The notes under the pieces were generated by a model. That model did not search any database, had not been told where the DNA came from, and was given only the letters and a program-made list of their open reading frames with translations. A program made the translations under genes and the position numbers. 64,000 nt of DNA, from assembly GCF_014654615.1 (NCBI RefSeq), contig NZ_BNBB01000005.1, forward strand, positions 186,001 to 250,000, read 5' to 3'. Below, in pieces: positions 1 through 8,966 of the stretch (the stretch's first letter is position 1; each line of letters begins with the position of its first letter). This stretch comes from Streptosporangium violaceochromogenes (GTDB taxonomy: Bacteria; Actinomycetota; Actinomycetes; Streptosporangiales; Streptosporangiaceae).

Positions 1-578
1 TCGACCTGCCTCCGGGGGCGGTCCCGATCCACGTGGACGACCTGTCGAGCGGGTTCGCCGACGAGGCGGCCGACGAGTTCGTCCAGGGCCTGGCGCAGGA
101 GTGCGCGGGCACCCCCGCGGGGGGGTACCGCGACATCGTGGTCGCCTGGCTGCGCGGCAAGCCGCTGCCCGGCGGGCCCCTCCCGGAGCACCAGTACGCC
201 GCCGCGTGGTTCTCCGGCCTCACCGAGACCCAGCGGCGTGAGTGGCTCCAGGCGCACTACGCCGACTTCGCCGCGTGCAGGCTCCAGGGCGGCCACTTCG
301 GCGGTCAGCCGGACCAGGCCGTGCAGACGGACCGGACGGCCCCGGACCAGGCCGTGCGGGCGGACCCACCCCAGGCCGTACGGGCGGAGCGAACGGCCCC
401 GGACCGGGCGGTTCGGGCGGAGCCGTCCCCCGCCCGGGCGCGGCGGGACCGGGTAGGGCGGCCGGTGACGCGGGATCGGCACAGGACCGGCGAAAACAAC
501 GGGGCCGGTGAAAGCGACGGGACCGGCGCGGGATCGGCGGTGAGAACGGGACTCTCCGGGGAAAGAAGACCGTCGTGA
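1..578 (+). CDS. Hypothetical protein, C-terminal part (5' end outside window)
   Basis: The frame is open from the first base, reading DLPPGAVPIHVDDLSSG, so the gene begins upstream of the window; the GTG at 33 is probably internal. The visible part is an acidic, probably folded segment of about 100 residues with several Trp residues (VVAWLRG, AAWFSG, REWLQAHYADF), followed by an 80-residue low-complexity tail rich in Arg, Ala, Pro and Gly. The tail carries near repeats of TAPDQAVRAD / TAPDRAVRAE type. I do not recognise a family. The stop overlaps the next gene's start by 4 bases (GTGA at 575-578), so the two are very likely translated together and may act together with the DUF4230 membrane protein. 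Confidence 0.7.
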   Translation, partial: DLPPGAVPIHVDDLSSGFADEAADEFVQGLAQECAGTPAGGYRDIVVAWLRGKPLPGGPLPEHQYAAAWFSGLTETQRREWLQAHYADFAACRLQGGHFGGQPDQAVQTDRTAPDQAVRADPPQAVRAERTAPDRAVRAEPSPARARRDRVGRPVTRDRHRTGENNGAGESDGTGAGSAVRTGLSGERRPS

Positions 579-1249
579 ACGCCTCCCCGGAAGCGCCGCC
601 CGAGACACCGCCCGCGCCCCGCCGCAGAGGTCCGCGCGTGCTCGCCGGGCTCATGGCCGTGCTGATCCTCCTCGTCGTGGGCGCCCGGCTGGCCTGGTCG
701 TGGCTGGACCCCTTCGGTGAGACCTCGATCGACCGCAGCCAGCCCGTGCTGCTGGAGTCCATCCACAACCTCAGCCGCTTCGAGGCGGCCACCGGCACCT
801 TCCAGGTCATCGTGGACCTGGAGAAGGACGCCCCGTTCCTGCCGGACGCCGTCAAGGGCAGCCGGACGCTCTTCGTCGGCGCGGGCGCGGTGGACGCCTA
901 CGTCGACTTCGGCGGCCTCACCGCGGGCGCGCTGACCGTGTCCCCCGACCGCAGGGAGGTCACGGTCAGGCTGCCCAGGGCCCAGCTCGAAAAGCCCAGC
1001 ATCGACAACGCCCGCTCCTACGTCTACGCCCAGCAGCGCGGTCTGCTCGACCGGGTCCAGGACTTCCTGTCGTCCTCCCCCGGCGACCAGCGGGAGCTGT
1101 ACGTCCTGGCCGAGAAGAAGATCGCCGAGGCGGCGCAGGCCGGCGACCTGCGCAACAGGGCCGATCAGAACACCAAGACCATGCTCCAGGGCATGCTCGG
1201 CACCCTCGGCTTCAAGAAGATCACCGTCACGTTCGCCGACCGGCCCTGA
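575..1249 (+). CDS. DUF4230 family membrane-anchored protein
   Basis: A 224-residue protein with a Pro/Arg-rich cytoplasmic N-terminus (1-20), one membrane segment at about 23-44 (LAGLMAVLILLVVGARLAW) and an extracytoplasmic domain. The segment HNLSRFEAATGTFQVIVDLEKD followed by a beta-rich body and a C-terminal helix (ENLRNRAD-like DLRNRADQNTK region, then GFKKITVTF) is the layout I associate with DUF4230, a family without a known biochemical role. The GTG start at 575 overlaps the previous stop by 4 bases. The gene is convergent with meaB, and a GC-rich hairpin lies between the two. The family call is by eye; membrane topology is the surer part. Confidence 0.75.
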   Translation: MNASPEAPPETPPAPRRRGPRVLAGLMAVLILLVVGARLAWSWLDPFGETSIDRSQPVLLESIHNLSRFEAATGTFQVIVDLEKDAPFLPDAVKGSRTLFVGAGAVDAYVDFGGLTAGALTVSPDRREVTVRLPRAQLEKPSIDNARSYVYAQQRGLLDRVQDFLSSSPGDQRELYVLAEKKIAEAAQAGDLRNRADQNTKTMLQGMLGTLGFKKITVTFADRP

Positions 1250-1308
1250 CCGGCCGCCGCCCGCCGCCGCCCCACCCCCGTCCGGCCCGCGCCCGCCCTC
1301 GGGCGATC

Positions 1309-1331
1309 CGGCGCGCCGCGGGTGCGCGCCG
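1309..1331. terminator. Candidate bidirectional hairpin terminator
   Basis: Arms cggcgcgc (1309-1316) and gcgcgccg (1324-1331) form a perfect 8-bp stem with a 7-base loop, midway between the convergent stops of the DUF4230 gene (1249) and meaB (1364). There is no T-run, which is common for actinobacterial terminators. In such GC-rich DNA a stem of this size can also arise by chance. Confidence 0.4.
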
Positions 1332-1363
1332 CGAGGGGGAGCGGGCCGGGTGCCCCGGGAGGT

Positions 1364-2341
1364 TCAGCACGTGGCCGCGAGCAGTTCGTCGGCGGCCCGG
1401 TAGGGGTCGAGCCCCTCCCGCAGGACACGGGTGGCCAGGGCATCGAGGCGGCGGTCGCCGTGCAGGTGCGCGAACCGGGCGCGGAGCGCGGTCAGGGCGA
1501 TCGCCTCGATCTCGTCGCGGGCCCTGACGTGGCGACGACGGCCGAGCTCACCCGACTTCTCCAGGTATGCCTGGTGGGCGTCGAGAGCCTCGATCACGTC
1601 CTCGGCCCCCTCCCCCCGGTAGGCCACGGTCGGCACGATCGGCGGCCTCCACTCCCGCTCGGTCAGGGCGATCATGTTGCGGAGCTCGCGGACGGTCGCC
1701 TGCGCGCCGTCGCGGTCGGCCTTGTTGACCACGAACACGTCCGCGACCTCAAGGATGCCCGCCTTGGCCGCCTGGACGCCGTCGCCCATTCCCGGGGCGA
1801 GCAGCACGACGGTGGTGTCGGCCAGCGAGGCGATGTCCACCTCCGCCTGGCCCACCCCGACGGTCTCGACCAGGACGACCTCGCACCCGGCGGCCTCAAG
1901 GACGCGCAACGCCTGGGGTGCCGCCCAGGCCAGGCCGCCCAGATGGCCCCTGCTGGCCATCGACCGGATGAACACCCCGGGGTCGGTGGCGTGGTCCTGC
2001 ATCCGTACCCGGTCGCCGAGCAGCGCCCCGCCGGTGAACGGCGAGGAGGGGTCCACCGCGAGCACGCCGACCTTCCTGCCCCGCTCGCGGAACGCCCGCA
2101 CCAGCATCCCGGTGGAGGTGGACTTCCCCACACCGGGCGAGCCGGTCAGCCCGATGATCCGTGCCGGCCGGGGGCGGCCGGCGCAGAGCTCGGCCATGAT
2201 CTCCCGCAGCAGGGGCGAGCCGTTCTCCACCAGGGAGATCAGCCGGGCCACCGCACGCGGCCGCCCGGCCCGCGCCCCCGCGACCAGCTCGGAGACCGCG
2301 CCCGCCTCCGGACCACGGGACCGCGCGACCTCCACGGTCAC
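1364..2341 (-). CDS. meaB: Methylmalonyl-CoA mutase-associated GTPase MeaB
   Basis: A 325-residue G3E-family P-loop GTPase of the MeaB/ArgK/MMAA type, which protects methylmalonyl-CoA mutase and gates transfer of adenosylcobalamin to it. Visible motifs are the Walker [10 protein letters not shown] at about residue 67, the [16 protein letters not shown] switch region, the conserved MASRGHLGG stretch, [13 protein letters not shown] (Walker B region) and the guanine-specificity NKAD. Length is normal for the family. The GTG start at 2341 overlaps the thiolase stop by 4 bases (GTGA), so the two genes form a coupled operon. The mutase itself is not in the window, but the epimerase (3611) and a cobalamin adenosyltransferase (20080) are. 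Confidence 0.95.
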   Translation of the reverse strand: MTVEVARSRGPEAGAVSELVAGARAGRPRAVARLISLVENGSPLLREIMAELCAGRPRPARIIGLTGSPGVGKSTSTGMLVRAFRERGRKVGVLAVDPSSPFTGGALLGDRVRMQDHATDPGVFIRSMASRGHLGGLAWAAPQALRVLEAAGCEVVLVETVGVGQAEVDIASLADTTVVLLAPGMGDGVQAAKAGILEVADVFVVNKADRDGAQATVRELRNMIALTEREWRPPIVPTVAYRGEGAEDVIEALDAHQAYLEKSGELGRRRHVRARDEIEAIALTALRARFAHLHGDRRLDALATRVLREGLDPYRAADELLAATC

Positions 2342-3525
2342 GCCGAGGGAACGCGGATGATCAGGGCGTCACCCTGTCCGCCGCCGCCGCACAGGCCGGC
2401 CGCGCCCAGGCCGCCGCCCCGGCGCCTGAGTTCGCAGGCGAGCGCGAGCACGATGCGGGCCCCGGAGGCGCCGATCGGGTGCCCCAGGGCGATGCCGCCG
2501 CCGTTGACGTTGACCTTGTCGAGCGGGACGCCGAGTTCCTTGACCGACTGGAGGACCACCTGGGCGAACGCCTCGTTGATCTCCAGCAGGTCGAGGTCGC
2601 CGGCCGACAGGCCCTCCTTGGCGAGGGCGTGCCCGATGGCGTTGGCCGGCTGGGACTGCAGGGAGTTGTCCGGCCCCGCCACGTTGCCGTGGGCGCCGAT
2701 CTCCGCCAGCCACGTAAGGCCCAGTTCCTCGGCCTTGGCCTTGGACATCACGACCACCGCGCAGGCGCCGTCGGAGATCTGCGAGGCCGACCCGGCCGTG
2801 ATCGTGCCGCCCTCGCCGAAGGCGGGCCGCAGCCTCGCCAGGGCCTCGATCGTGGTGTCGGCCCGTACCCCTTCGTCGGCGGCGAAGAGCAGCGGCTCTC
2901 CCCTGCGCTGCGGGATCGGCACCGGGACGATCTCGTCGTCGAAGACGCCGTTCTTGGCCGCCGCGGCGGCGAGCTCGTGGGAGCGGACCGAGAAAGCGTC
3001 CTGCTCCTCGCGGGTCAGGCCGAGACGCGCGTTGTGCCGCTCGGTGGACTCGCCCATGGAGACCTGGTCGTAGGCGTCGGTGAGGCCGTCGTGGGCCATC
3101 GAGTCCACCACGGCGGCGGCGCCGTACTTCACCCCCCTGCGCAGGCCGGGCAGCAGGTGGGGGGCGTTGGACATGGACTCCATGCCGCCGGCGACCACGA
3201 CGTCGAACTCTCCGGCTCGGATGAGCTGGTCGGCCAGGGCGATGGCGTCCAGGCCGGACAGGCAGACCTTGTTGATCGTCAGCGACGGCACGGTCATCGG
3301 AACACCGGCCTTGATCGCCGCCTGACGGGCGGGCATCTGGCCCGCCCCGGCCTGGAGCACCTGACCCATGATCACGTACTGCACCGCCTCGGGGGCGACA
3401 CCGGACCGGTCCAACGCGGCTTTGACGGCGATGCCGCCCAGTTCCACGGCCGACAGGCCGGACAGCGAACCGAGCAGCCGCCCGATGGGGGTGCGCGCCC
3501 CGGCGACAATGACGGAACCAGACAT
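2338..3525 (-). CDS. Acetyl-CoA C-acetyltransferase (thiolase)
   Basis: A 395-residue thiolase that condenses or cleaves acetoacetyl-CoA-type substrates. The nucleophilic Cys is in [14 protein letters not shown], the catalytic His in [16 protein letters not shown], and the second Cys in the C-terminal [12 protein letters not shown]. The ATG at 3525 is chosen because an AGGGAGG ribosome site lies just upstream and the protein then begins [16 protein letters not shown], the normal thiolase N-terminus; an in-frame extension to 3618 exists but runs into the divergent epimerase gene. It is coupled by a 4-base overlap to meaB and faces the methylmalonyl-CoA epimerase across an 85-base divergent region. 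It probably serves short-chain acyl-CoA metabolism. Confidence 0.93.
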   Translation of the reverse strand: MSGSVIVAGARTPIGRLLGSLSGLSAVELGGIAVKAALDRSGVAPEAVQYVIMGQVLQAGAGQMPARQAAIKAGVPMTVPSLTINKVCLSGLDAIALADQLIRAGEFDVVVAGGMESMSNAPHLLPGLRRGVKYGAAAVVDSMAHDGLTDAYDQVSMGESTERHNARLGLTREEQDAFSVRSHELAAAAAKNGVFDDEIVPVPIPQRRGEPLLFAADEGVRADTTIEALARLRPAFGEGGTITAGSASQISDGACAVVVMSKAKAEELGLTWLAEIGAHGNVAGPDNSLQSQPANAIGHALAKEGLSAGDLDLLEINEAFAQVVLQSVKELGVPLDKVNVNGGGIALGHPIGASGARIVLALACELRRRGGGLGAAGLCGGGGQGDALIIRVPSA

Positions 3526-3610
3526 AACAGGGGCCTCCCTGACAGAAGCGGGGGACGACTTTGCCACCATACCCATGAGGACCCGACGGACCGCCATGGA
3601 GGACGGCCAT

Positions 3611-4033
3611 ATGTTCATGCGTATCGATCATGTGGGAATCGCCTGCCACAACCTGGAGGAGAAGATCACGCTCTTCGAGCGGACCTTCGATCTCACGGTG
3701 GTGGCGCGCGAGGTGAACGAGGAGCAGGGCGTCAAGGAGGCGATGCTGCACATAGCGGACGGCAACGGCGGTGGGTCCTACATCCAGCTCCTCGAACCGC
3801 TCGGCCCCGACACACCGGTCGGCAAATTCCTCGCCAAGCGCGGCGAGGGGGTGCACCACGTCGCCTTCGGCGTCCCGGACGTGGCCGAGGCGATGCGCGA
3901 GATCGGCGGCAGGGGGGTCAGGCTGCTCGACGAGGCGCCGCGGCACGGGACCATGGGCTCCTCGATCGCCTTCCTTCACCCCAAGGACGTGGGAGGAATG
4001 CTGACCGAGCTCGTTCAGGCCCCGAAACGTTAA
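3611..4033 (+). CDS. mce: Methylmalonyl-CoA epimerase
   Basis: A 140-residue vicinal-oxygen-chelate protein that interconverts the 2R and 2S epimers of methylmalonyl-CoA between propionyl-CoA carboxylase and the B12-dependent mutase. The start [11 protein letters not shown] carries the first metal-ligand His, HHVAFGV the second, and the C-terminal TELVQ the ligand Glu. The ATG at 3611 has a GGAGGA site 7 bases upstream; the ATG at 3617 is a possible alternative. It is divergent from the thiolase/meaB operon, and all three are functionally linked to propionate and methylmalonyl-CoA flux. It is followed by 198 non-coding bases before the coiled-coil gene. Confidence 0.93.
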   Translation: MFMRIDHVGIACHNLEEKITLFERTFDLTVVAREVNEEQGVKEAMLHIADGNGGGSYIQLLEPLGPDTPVGKFLAKRGEGVHHVAFGVPDVAEAMREIGGRGVRLLDEAPRHGTMGSSIAFLHPKDVGGMLTELVQAPKR

Positions 4034-4231
4034 GAGGGCTCTCTGTCAACCCTTAGGAACGTTCTTACGTAACAAGTCGCGCAGAAAGCCGGACGGGACC
4101 GCCAATCCCGCAACACCAGAGTACGCTGGCCTATCACCGGACGTGTGGATCCCGCCCCGGCTCCCGCCTCGGATGTCCGACATCCCCGTCCGGCCCGTGT
4201 AGCCGCCTCGACAACCCAGGATCGAGCCTCC

Positions 4232-5515
4232 ATGCAGTCCGACATCGACGCCCAGCTCAACAACTTCTTTGAAGACGCGCCTGCCCGTGAATTCGACGTG
4301 GTGCTCCGTGGCTATGATCGGCACCAGGTTCATGATCACCTCAAGCAGGTCGACAACGAACTGCGCCAAGCCCGGGAACAGCTTCAAGGCTTGCAGCGGG
4401 ATCTGTCCGACTCTCAGCGTCAGCTACAGGAGCAGGAGCGTCCGACCTATTCCGGTCTCGGGGCCCGGATCGAACAGCTTCTCCGCCTCGCCGAGGAGCA
4501 GGCCACCGAACTGGTTCAGGCCGCCCGGGCGGAGGCGAACGAGATCAAGGCCGCCTCCAAGGTCGAGGCGGCCGACCTGCGGGCCGCCGCCGAGAACGAG
4601 GCGGCCGAGAAGCGCGCCCTCGCCACCCGCGAGGCCGACGATATGCGCACCACCGCCGAACGTGACGCCGAGGAGATCCGCTCGACGGCGCGCCGCGAGT
4701 CCGACGAACTGACCGCCACCACCGAGCGCGAGGTCGCCAAGCTGCGGGCCACCGCCGACCACGAGGTGGCCGAGAAGCGCGCCGACGCCGAACGTGAGAT
4801 CGCCAAGCTGCGCACCACCACCGAGCGCGAGGTCGCCCAGCTGCGCGCCTCGACCAAGCGTGAGCGCGACGAGATCCTCACCACGGCCAAGCGCCAGGCC
4901 GACGAGATGCGGGCCCAGGCCCAGCGGGTCCTTGAGGAGTCCGAGGCCAAGCGGGCCCAGGACGAGGCCGAGTTCGAGATCCAGCTCGCCGCCCGCCGCG
5001 AGGAGGCCGAGCGCCAGGAGGCCGACCGCCACGCCACCGCGCAGGCCAACACCCAGAAGCTGGTCTCCGAGGCCGAGCAGCGTGCGGCCACCGCCGAGCA
5101 GCGCGCCACCAAGGCCACCCAGCAGGCCGAGCAGACCCGCCGCGAGGCCGACACCCACGCCAAGCAGCTCCTCGCCAACGCGCGCAAGAACGCCGACCAG
5201 CTCGTGGCCGACGCGAAGTCCAGCGCCGAGTCGATCGTCTCCGAGGCCAAGTCCGAGGCCGAGCGGAGCAGGTCGGTGGCCCAGCGCCAGGTCGACGAGC
5301 TGACCCGCCAGCGCGACAGCATCACCAGCCACCTCGCCCAGCTCCGCCAGCTCCTCGGCGGCGCGCCGCTCCCGGCCGCCGACCCGGACCCCGTGCTCAC
5401 CGCGGCTCCGCCGAAGCCGGCCATCCCCGCCTCCTCCAACGGCAGCGAGAAGCCGGTTCCGGCCGGCGCCAAGGCCCCGTCCAAGGACGACGACGCGGAG
5501 TGGTGGCAGGAGTAG
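4232..5515 (+). CDS. Scy/FilP-type polarity coiled-coil protein (DivIVA-like N-terminus)
   Basis: A 427-residue cytoskeletal-type protein. Residues 1-45 (FFEDAPAREFDVVLRGYDRHQVHDHL) resemble the DivIVA/GpsB membrane-targeting head. From about residue 87 to 240 the chain is an uninterrupted series of 14 eleven-residue repeats, for example AERDAEEIRST, TEREVAKLRAT and AEREIAKLRTT, i.e. a hendecad coiled coil as described for Streptomyces Scy and FilP. More coiled coil follows to about 385, then a Pro/Ala-rich tail ending DDDAEWWQE. Position next to the epimerase matches the Streptomyces filP/scy locus (from memory). At 427 residues it is longer than FilP and far shorter than Scy. A GTG at 4145 would add 29 unlikely residues. 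It probably acts in polar growth. Confidence 0.82.
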   Translation: MQSDIDAQLNNFFEDAPAREFDVVLRGYDRHQVHDHLKQVDNELRQAREQLQGLQRDLSDSQRQLQEQERPTYSGLGARIEQLLRLAEEQATELVQAARAEANEIKAASKVEAADLRAAAENEAAEKRALATREADDMRTTAERDAEEIRSTARRESDELTATTEREVAKLRATADHEVAEKRADAEREIAKLRTTTEREVAQLRASTKRERDEILTTAKRQADEMRAQAQRVLEESEAKRAQDEAEFEIQLAARREEAERQEADRHATAQANTQKLVSEAEQRAATAEQRATKATQQAEQTRREADTHAKQLLANARKNADQLVADAKSSAESIVSEAKSEAERSRSVAQRQVDELTRQRDSITSHLAQLRQLLGGAPLPAADPDPVLTAAPPKPAIPASSNGSEKPVPAGAKAPSKDDDAEWWQE

Positions 5516-5543
5516 CCCCTCGCGAAACGCTGTCGACGGCCAT

Positions 5544-5581
5544 GGAGAGCCTGACGACCGGTGACGGTCGCCAGGCTCTCC
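5544..5581 (+). terminator. Strong hairpin terminator after the coiled-coil gene
   Basis: Outer arms ggagagcctg (5544-5553) and caggctctcc (5572-5581) and inner arms cgaccg and cggtcg around a gtga loop give 16 base pairs with one A/C mismatch. It begins 28 bases after the stop at 5515. It separates the coiled-coil gene from the permease gene, which therefore needs its own promoter in 5582-5784. Confidence 0.85.
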
Positions 5582-5784
5582 CCGTCTCCCCCTCCGCCCG
5601 GCCCCGGACCGCTCCCGCCCGTCCTCCCTTCACCCGCCCCCCGGCCCCCGGTCCCCGGGCCGGGCTCCCCGCCGGACCGCCCGCCCTCCCGGGACCGTTC
5701 CCCCCGCCGCCACCGACCTTCCATCCCTCTTCGCGCCGTACCGTGGTTTCGCGTGGTTCCGCGCCCCGACCACCAGGAGCAACC

Positions 5785-7017
5785 GTGCCCGAAGTCCCCC
5801 AGGCGGCCGGTGCCGACGAGGTTCCGGCCACACCCGCCCCCCGTCCCTCCCCGGAGTCCGCGGCGCGGGCCGCCCCTTCCGGCCCGGCCGCCGTGCCCGC
5901 CGCCGCGCCCGCCGACGTCGCCCCTCGCCATGACCGCCCCGGCCGGGGAGACCCCTTGGGAGAGGCCGAGCCGTACGGCAAGCCGGGCAAGCCCCTGACC
6001 AGAAGCCCCTTCCTGGTGGGCCTGACCGCCGGGCTGGGGCTGCTGACCGCGTGGGCCCTGGCCCAGGCCCTGATCACCGCCCGCAGCGTGATCGTGCTGG
6101 TCGTGGTGGCGATGTTCCTCGCCGTGGGGCTCAACCCCGCGGTGGAGGCGCTCCAGCGGCGCCGGATGCCGCGCCGGGGGGCGATCTCGATCGTCTTCGG
6201 CGCGGTGATCCTGTTCTTCGTGCTCTTCGGGCTGGCGATCGTCCCCCCGGTGAGCCGGGAGATCGCCTCCTTCGTCGGCGCGGTCCCCGGTTACATCCAG
6301 GAACTGCTCGCCAACCCCACGCTCAAGGAACTGGACGGCGACTACCAGATCCTGACCAGGATCGGCGACTACATCACCAGCGGCGGCCTGGCCCAGACCG
6401 TGGCGGGAGGTCTGGTCGGCGCGGGGGCGGTGGTGTTCAACGCGTTCTTCTCCGGGGTCACGCTCCTGGTGCTGACGCTGTACTTCCTCGGCTCGCTGCC
6501 CTCGATCAAGGACTACCTCTTCCGGCTCGCGCCGAGCAGCCGCAGGGAGCGGACCAGGGCGCTCGGCGACGAGATCCTCAACGGCATCGGCGGCTACGTG
6601 GCCGGGAACCTGCTGATCTCGGTGATCGCCGGAGGGGTCACCTGGGTGTTCCTCGCCTTCCTGAACGTCCAGTACGCCCTGGCGCTGGCCCTGGTGGTGG
6701 CGGTCACCGACCTGATCCCCCTCGTCGGGGCGACGATCGGCGCGGTGCTGGTGAGCGTGGTGGCGCTGCTGCAGTCGGGAACGCTCGGCATCGCCTGCGC
6801 GATCTTCTTCCTGGTCTACCAGCAGATCGAGAACTATCTGGTCTATCCGCGCGTGATGAAGCACTCGGTGGATGTGGCCCCGGCGGTCACAGTGATCGCC
6901 GCGCTGTTCGGCGGCGCGCTGCTGGGCATCGTCGGGGCCCTGCTGGCCATCCCGGTGGCCGCGGCGATCGCGCTGATCATCCGCGAGGTGGTGCTGCCCC
7001 GGCAAGCTCGGCTGTGA
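5785..7017 (+). CDS. AI-2E family transporter (PerM/TqsA-type permease)
   Basis: A 410-residue integral membrane protein. A 70-residue Pro/Ala-rich cytoplasmic N-terminus is followed by about eight hydrophobic segments: two adjoining ones near 75-115, another at about 130, a soluble periplasmic-type stretch with IQELLANPTLKELDGDYQIL, and the typical C-terminal bundle with YFLGSLPSIKDYL, DLIPLVGATIGAVL and QQIENYLVYPRVM. This layout is that of the AI-2E/UPF0118 exporters; the substrate here is unknown. The GTG at 5785 is preceded by CAGGAG about 6 bases away; in-frame upstream sequence crosses the terminator and is unlikely to be coding. Its 3' end overlaps that of the convergent hydrolase gene by 41 bases. 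Confidence 0.88.
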   Translation: MPEVPQAAGADEVPATPAPRPSPESAARAAPSGPAAVPAAAPADVAPRHDRPGRGDPLGEAEPYGKPGKPLTRSPFLVGLTAGLGLLTAWALAQALITARSVIVLVVVAMFLAVGLNPAVEALQRRRMPRRGAISIVFGAVILFFVLFGLAIVPPVSREIASFVGAVPGYIQELLANPTLKELDGDYQILTRIGDYITSGGLAQTVAGGLVGAGAVVFNAFFSGVTLLVLTLYFLGSLPSIKDYLFRLAPSSRRERTRALGDEILNGIGGYVAGNLLISVIAGGVTWVFLAFLNVQYALALALVVAVTDLIPLVGATIGAVLVSVVALLQSGTLGIACAIFFLVYQQIENYLVYPRVMKHSVDVAPAVTVIAALFGGALLGIVGALLAIPVAAAIALIIREVVLPRQARL

Positions 7018-7768
7018 AGGCGGCCACGGCCTGGTTGAACACCTCGGGCCGTTCGATCGCGCTGAGATGTCCCGCCTCCTCGATCACGATCAGCCGGCCG
7101 TCCGGAACGGCGCCGGCCATCGCCTCGGCGTCGGGGAGCGGGGAGAGGCGGTCCTCTCTGCCCACGATCACCAGCGCGGGCACCTGGAGCTCCCGCAGGG
7201 TGTCGAAGGAGTCGGGACGGCCCGCCATGGCCCGCTGGGCCCAGGCCACCGCCTGCGGCGGGGCCGACTGGATCAGCCCGCGCACCCTGCCGAGCACGAG
7301 CGCCCTGTCGCGCAGGGTGGTCTGCCCGACCAGCGTGGGGAGCATCTCGCCCACCAACGCCGAAAACCCGCCGTCGAGGGCGGCCGTGGCCACGCGCTCG
7401 CGGTTGCCCCTGGCCTCCGCCGTGTCGGCGTCCGCCTTGGTGTCGGCGAGGACCACTCCCAGCAACCGGTCCGGGTGACGGCGGCACAGGGCCATCGTCA
7501 CGTAACCGCCCATGGACTGGCCTCCGACGACGGCCCGGTCGATCTCCTCACGGTCGAGGAGACGCACGACGTCGTCGGCCATGACGTCGAGGGAGGGCTC
7601 GTCGTCGCCGAGCGGCGAACCTCCGAACCCGCGCAGATCGGGAGTGATCACCCTGCAGGCGGCGGCCAGGCCCTCGCGCTGGGCCAGCCACATGGCGGAC
7701 GAGAGGGGAAAGGCGTGGAGGAGGACGAGGGGGAATCCCTCACCCGCCGATCGCATGTACAGATGCAC
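6977..7768 (-). CDS. Alpha/beta hydrolase
   Basis: A 263-residue alpha/beta-hydrolase fold protein. It shows the oxyanion region LLHAFPLSSAMW, the nucleophile elbow GQSMGG (Ser about residue 85), the acid region VIVGREDRLSPL and the catalytic His in EAGHLSAIERPE. Substrate cannot be inferred; relatives are annotated as 3-oxoadipate enol-lactonase-like or general esterases. The GTG at 7768 gives the family-like N-terminus HLYMRSAGEGFPLVLLH; no Shine-Dalgarno is visible, but a TACGGT box lies 7 bases upstream of it, which suggests a leaderless message. The last 41 bases overlap the convergent permease gene. Confidence 0.87.
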   Translation of the reverse strand: MHLYMRSAGEGFPLVLLHAFPLSSAMWLAQREGLAAACRVITPDLRGFGGSPLGDDEPSLDVMADDVVRLLDREEIDRAVVGGQSMGGYVTMALCRRHPDRLLGVVLADTKADADTAEARGNRERVATAALDGGFSALVGEMLPTLVGQTTLRDRALVLGRVRGLIQSAPPQAVAWAQRAMAGRPDSFDTLRELQVPALVIVGREDRLSPLPDAEAMAGAVPDGRLIVIEEAGHLSAIERPEVFNQAVAAFTAELAGAAPPRG

Positions 7769-7840
7769 GCGGTATACCGTAGCCCCGCTCCCCTGATCCG
7801 GTCCGGCCGATACGCAAAGGCGGGACGCCGTCCCCGGCCT

Positions 7841-8554
7841 CTAGGAGTCGATGATCTCTGTCGGAAGCGGGAAGGCCGGGGGGTTCACCCGCCGGACGAT
7901 CTCGTTGAGGGCGATCCGCACGTACGGCTCCCCGACCCACAGATGCTTGGCGCCGTCCACTCCCACCACCTCCGCCTGAGGCACCCGCGCGAAACGCTCC
8001 CGGGCCTCCCTCGGCCGGAGGTAGTCGTCGAACTCGGGCACCAGCACGGTCATCGGCCGGCCGAACGCCGCCCAGGCGTCGAGGTCGGTGTCGGTGGCCC
8101 GGTGCAGCGGCGGGGACAACAGGACGGCGCCCGTCACCAGCGGGTCACGGCCCCACTTGAGCGTCAGCTCGGTGCCGAAGGACCAGCCGACCAGCCAGGG
8201 GTGGGGCAGATCGTGGAAGTCGGCGTACTCCAGCGCGGCGGCGACGTCGAAGCGCTCGTCCTCGCCGTCGCCGAAGGCGCCCTCGGAGGTGCCCCGCTCG
8301 GAGGAGGTGCCGCGCGTGTTGAAGCGCAGCACGGCCAGGTCCGCGAGCGCGGGCAGCCGGTTGGCGGCCTTGCGGTAGAGGTGGCTGTCCATCATGCCGC
8401 CGTGCGTGGGGAGCGGGTGCAGGCAGACCAGCGTGGCCGCCGGGGGCCCCTCCGCCGGAAGGGCCAGCTCGCCGACGAGCGTGAGCCCGTCCGCGGTGTG
8501 CAGCTCGATCGGCTCTCTGCGCGCGGGCAGCACCGTGGAGGCCCTGATCTCCAT
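7841..8554 (-). CDS. Alpha/beta hydrolase (dienelactone hydrolase-like)
   Basis: A 237-residue alpha/beta hydrolase beginning MEIRASTVLPARREPIELH. It has the CLHPLPTHGGMMDSHLYR oxyanion/cap region, FNTRGTSSERGTSEG, the nucleophile motif GWSFGTE, an acid in VPEFDDYLRP and the terminal His in DGAKHLWVG. This pattern matches the actinobacterial group annotated as alpha/beta hydrolase or dienelactone hydrolase-like. The ATG at 8554 is preceded by GAGGAG; a GTG at 8566 is a less likely start. It lies on the same strand as the other hydrolase, with a 72-base gap to it. Substrate unknown. Confidence 0.85.
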   Translation of the reverse strand: MEIRASTVLPARREPIELHTADGLTLVGELALPAEGPPAATLVCLHPLPTHGGMMDSHLYRKAANRLPALADLAVLRFNTRGTSSERGTSEGAFGDGEDERFDVAAALEYADFHDLPHPWLVGWSFGTELTLKWGRDPLVTGAVLLSPPLHRATDTDLDAWAAFGRPMTVLVPEFDDYLRPREARERFARVPQAEVVGVDGAKHLWVGEPYVRIALNEIVRRVNPPAFPLPTEIIDS

Positions 8555-8645
8555 CTGTCTCCTCACATCACCCTCCGGCCCGGCCTCGCAACGTCCGGGC
8601 CACCTTCGCCGCCCCGCCCGGGTCCGGGGTCCGGGGCATTCGTGA

Positions 8646-8966
8646 TCAATATCTGGTCCGGCCGGGACCGCGCCTGGCCCGGTTGCGCCAGCACGCGGGG
8701 TGCCAGTGTCTGCGCTCGTCCTCCCCGCCCGCCCAGGCCGGCCAGCTCACCAGGTGGGGGAGACCCGGCCTGATCTCCTGGTCGCAGCCGGGACAGCGGT
8801 AGACCTTGCCCGTGGAGGCGCCGGTGACGCCGCGCACGCACCAGTCGCCGTCGGGCCACTCCTCCACCCGGTCGACCCCGGGCACGGACGGGCCGACGGG
8901 ACGGAGGGAACCCCGGCCGCGGCCCCGGTCGAAGGGCTCCATACGGCGGGCCCTGCGGGGGCTCAT
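8646..8966 (-). CDS. Small conserved protein with CPGC zinc-type motif
   Basis: A 106-residue protein with a basic N-terminus, then EWPDGDWCVRGVTG and YRCPGCDQEIRPGLPHLVSWP, and HWHPACWR near the end. The Cys-x2-Cys plus later His and Cys residues suggest a single zinc-binding site. Homologues in Streptomyces, which I recall beside fadB-type dehydrogenase and nucS genes, are called ATP/GTP-binding protein without clear evidence; I see no P-loop here. Its ATG overlaps the dehydrogenase stop by 4 bases (8963-8966), so it is coupled to that gene. Confidence 0.8.
   Translation of the reverse strand: MSPRRARRMEPFDRGRGRGSLRPVGPSVPGVDRVEEWPDGDWCVRGVTGASTGKVYRCPGCDQEIRPGLPHLVSWPAWAGGEDERRHWHPACWRNRARRGPGRTRY

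Noticed and set aside
2369..3979. 536-residue minus-strand frame over thiolase and epimerase
   Set aside because: Out-of-frame shadow of thiolase; Arg-Gly-rich and without motifs.
4516..7005. 829-residue open frame on the minus strand over the coiled-coil and permease genes
   Set aside because: Composition is His/Gln/Arg or Gly/Ser-rich low complexity produced by reading GC-rich genes in the wrong frame; the plus-strand genes have clear motifs, ribosome sites and a terminator between them.
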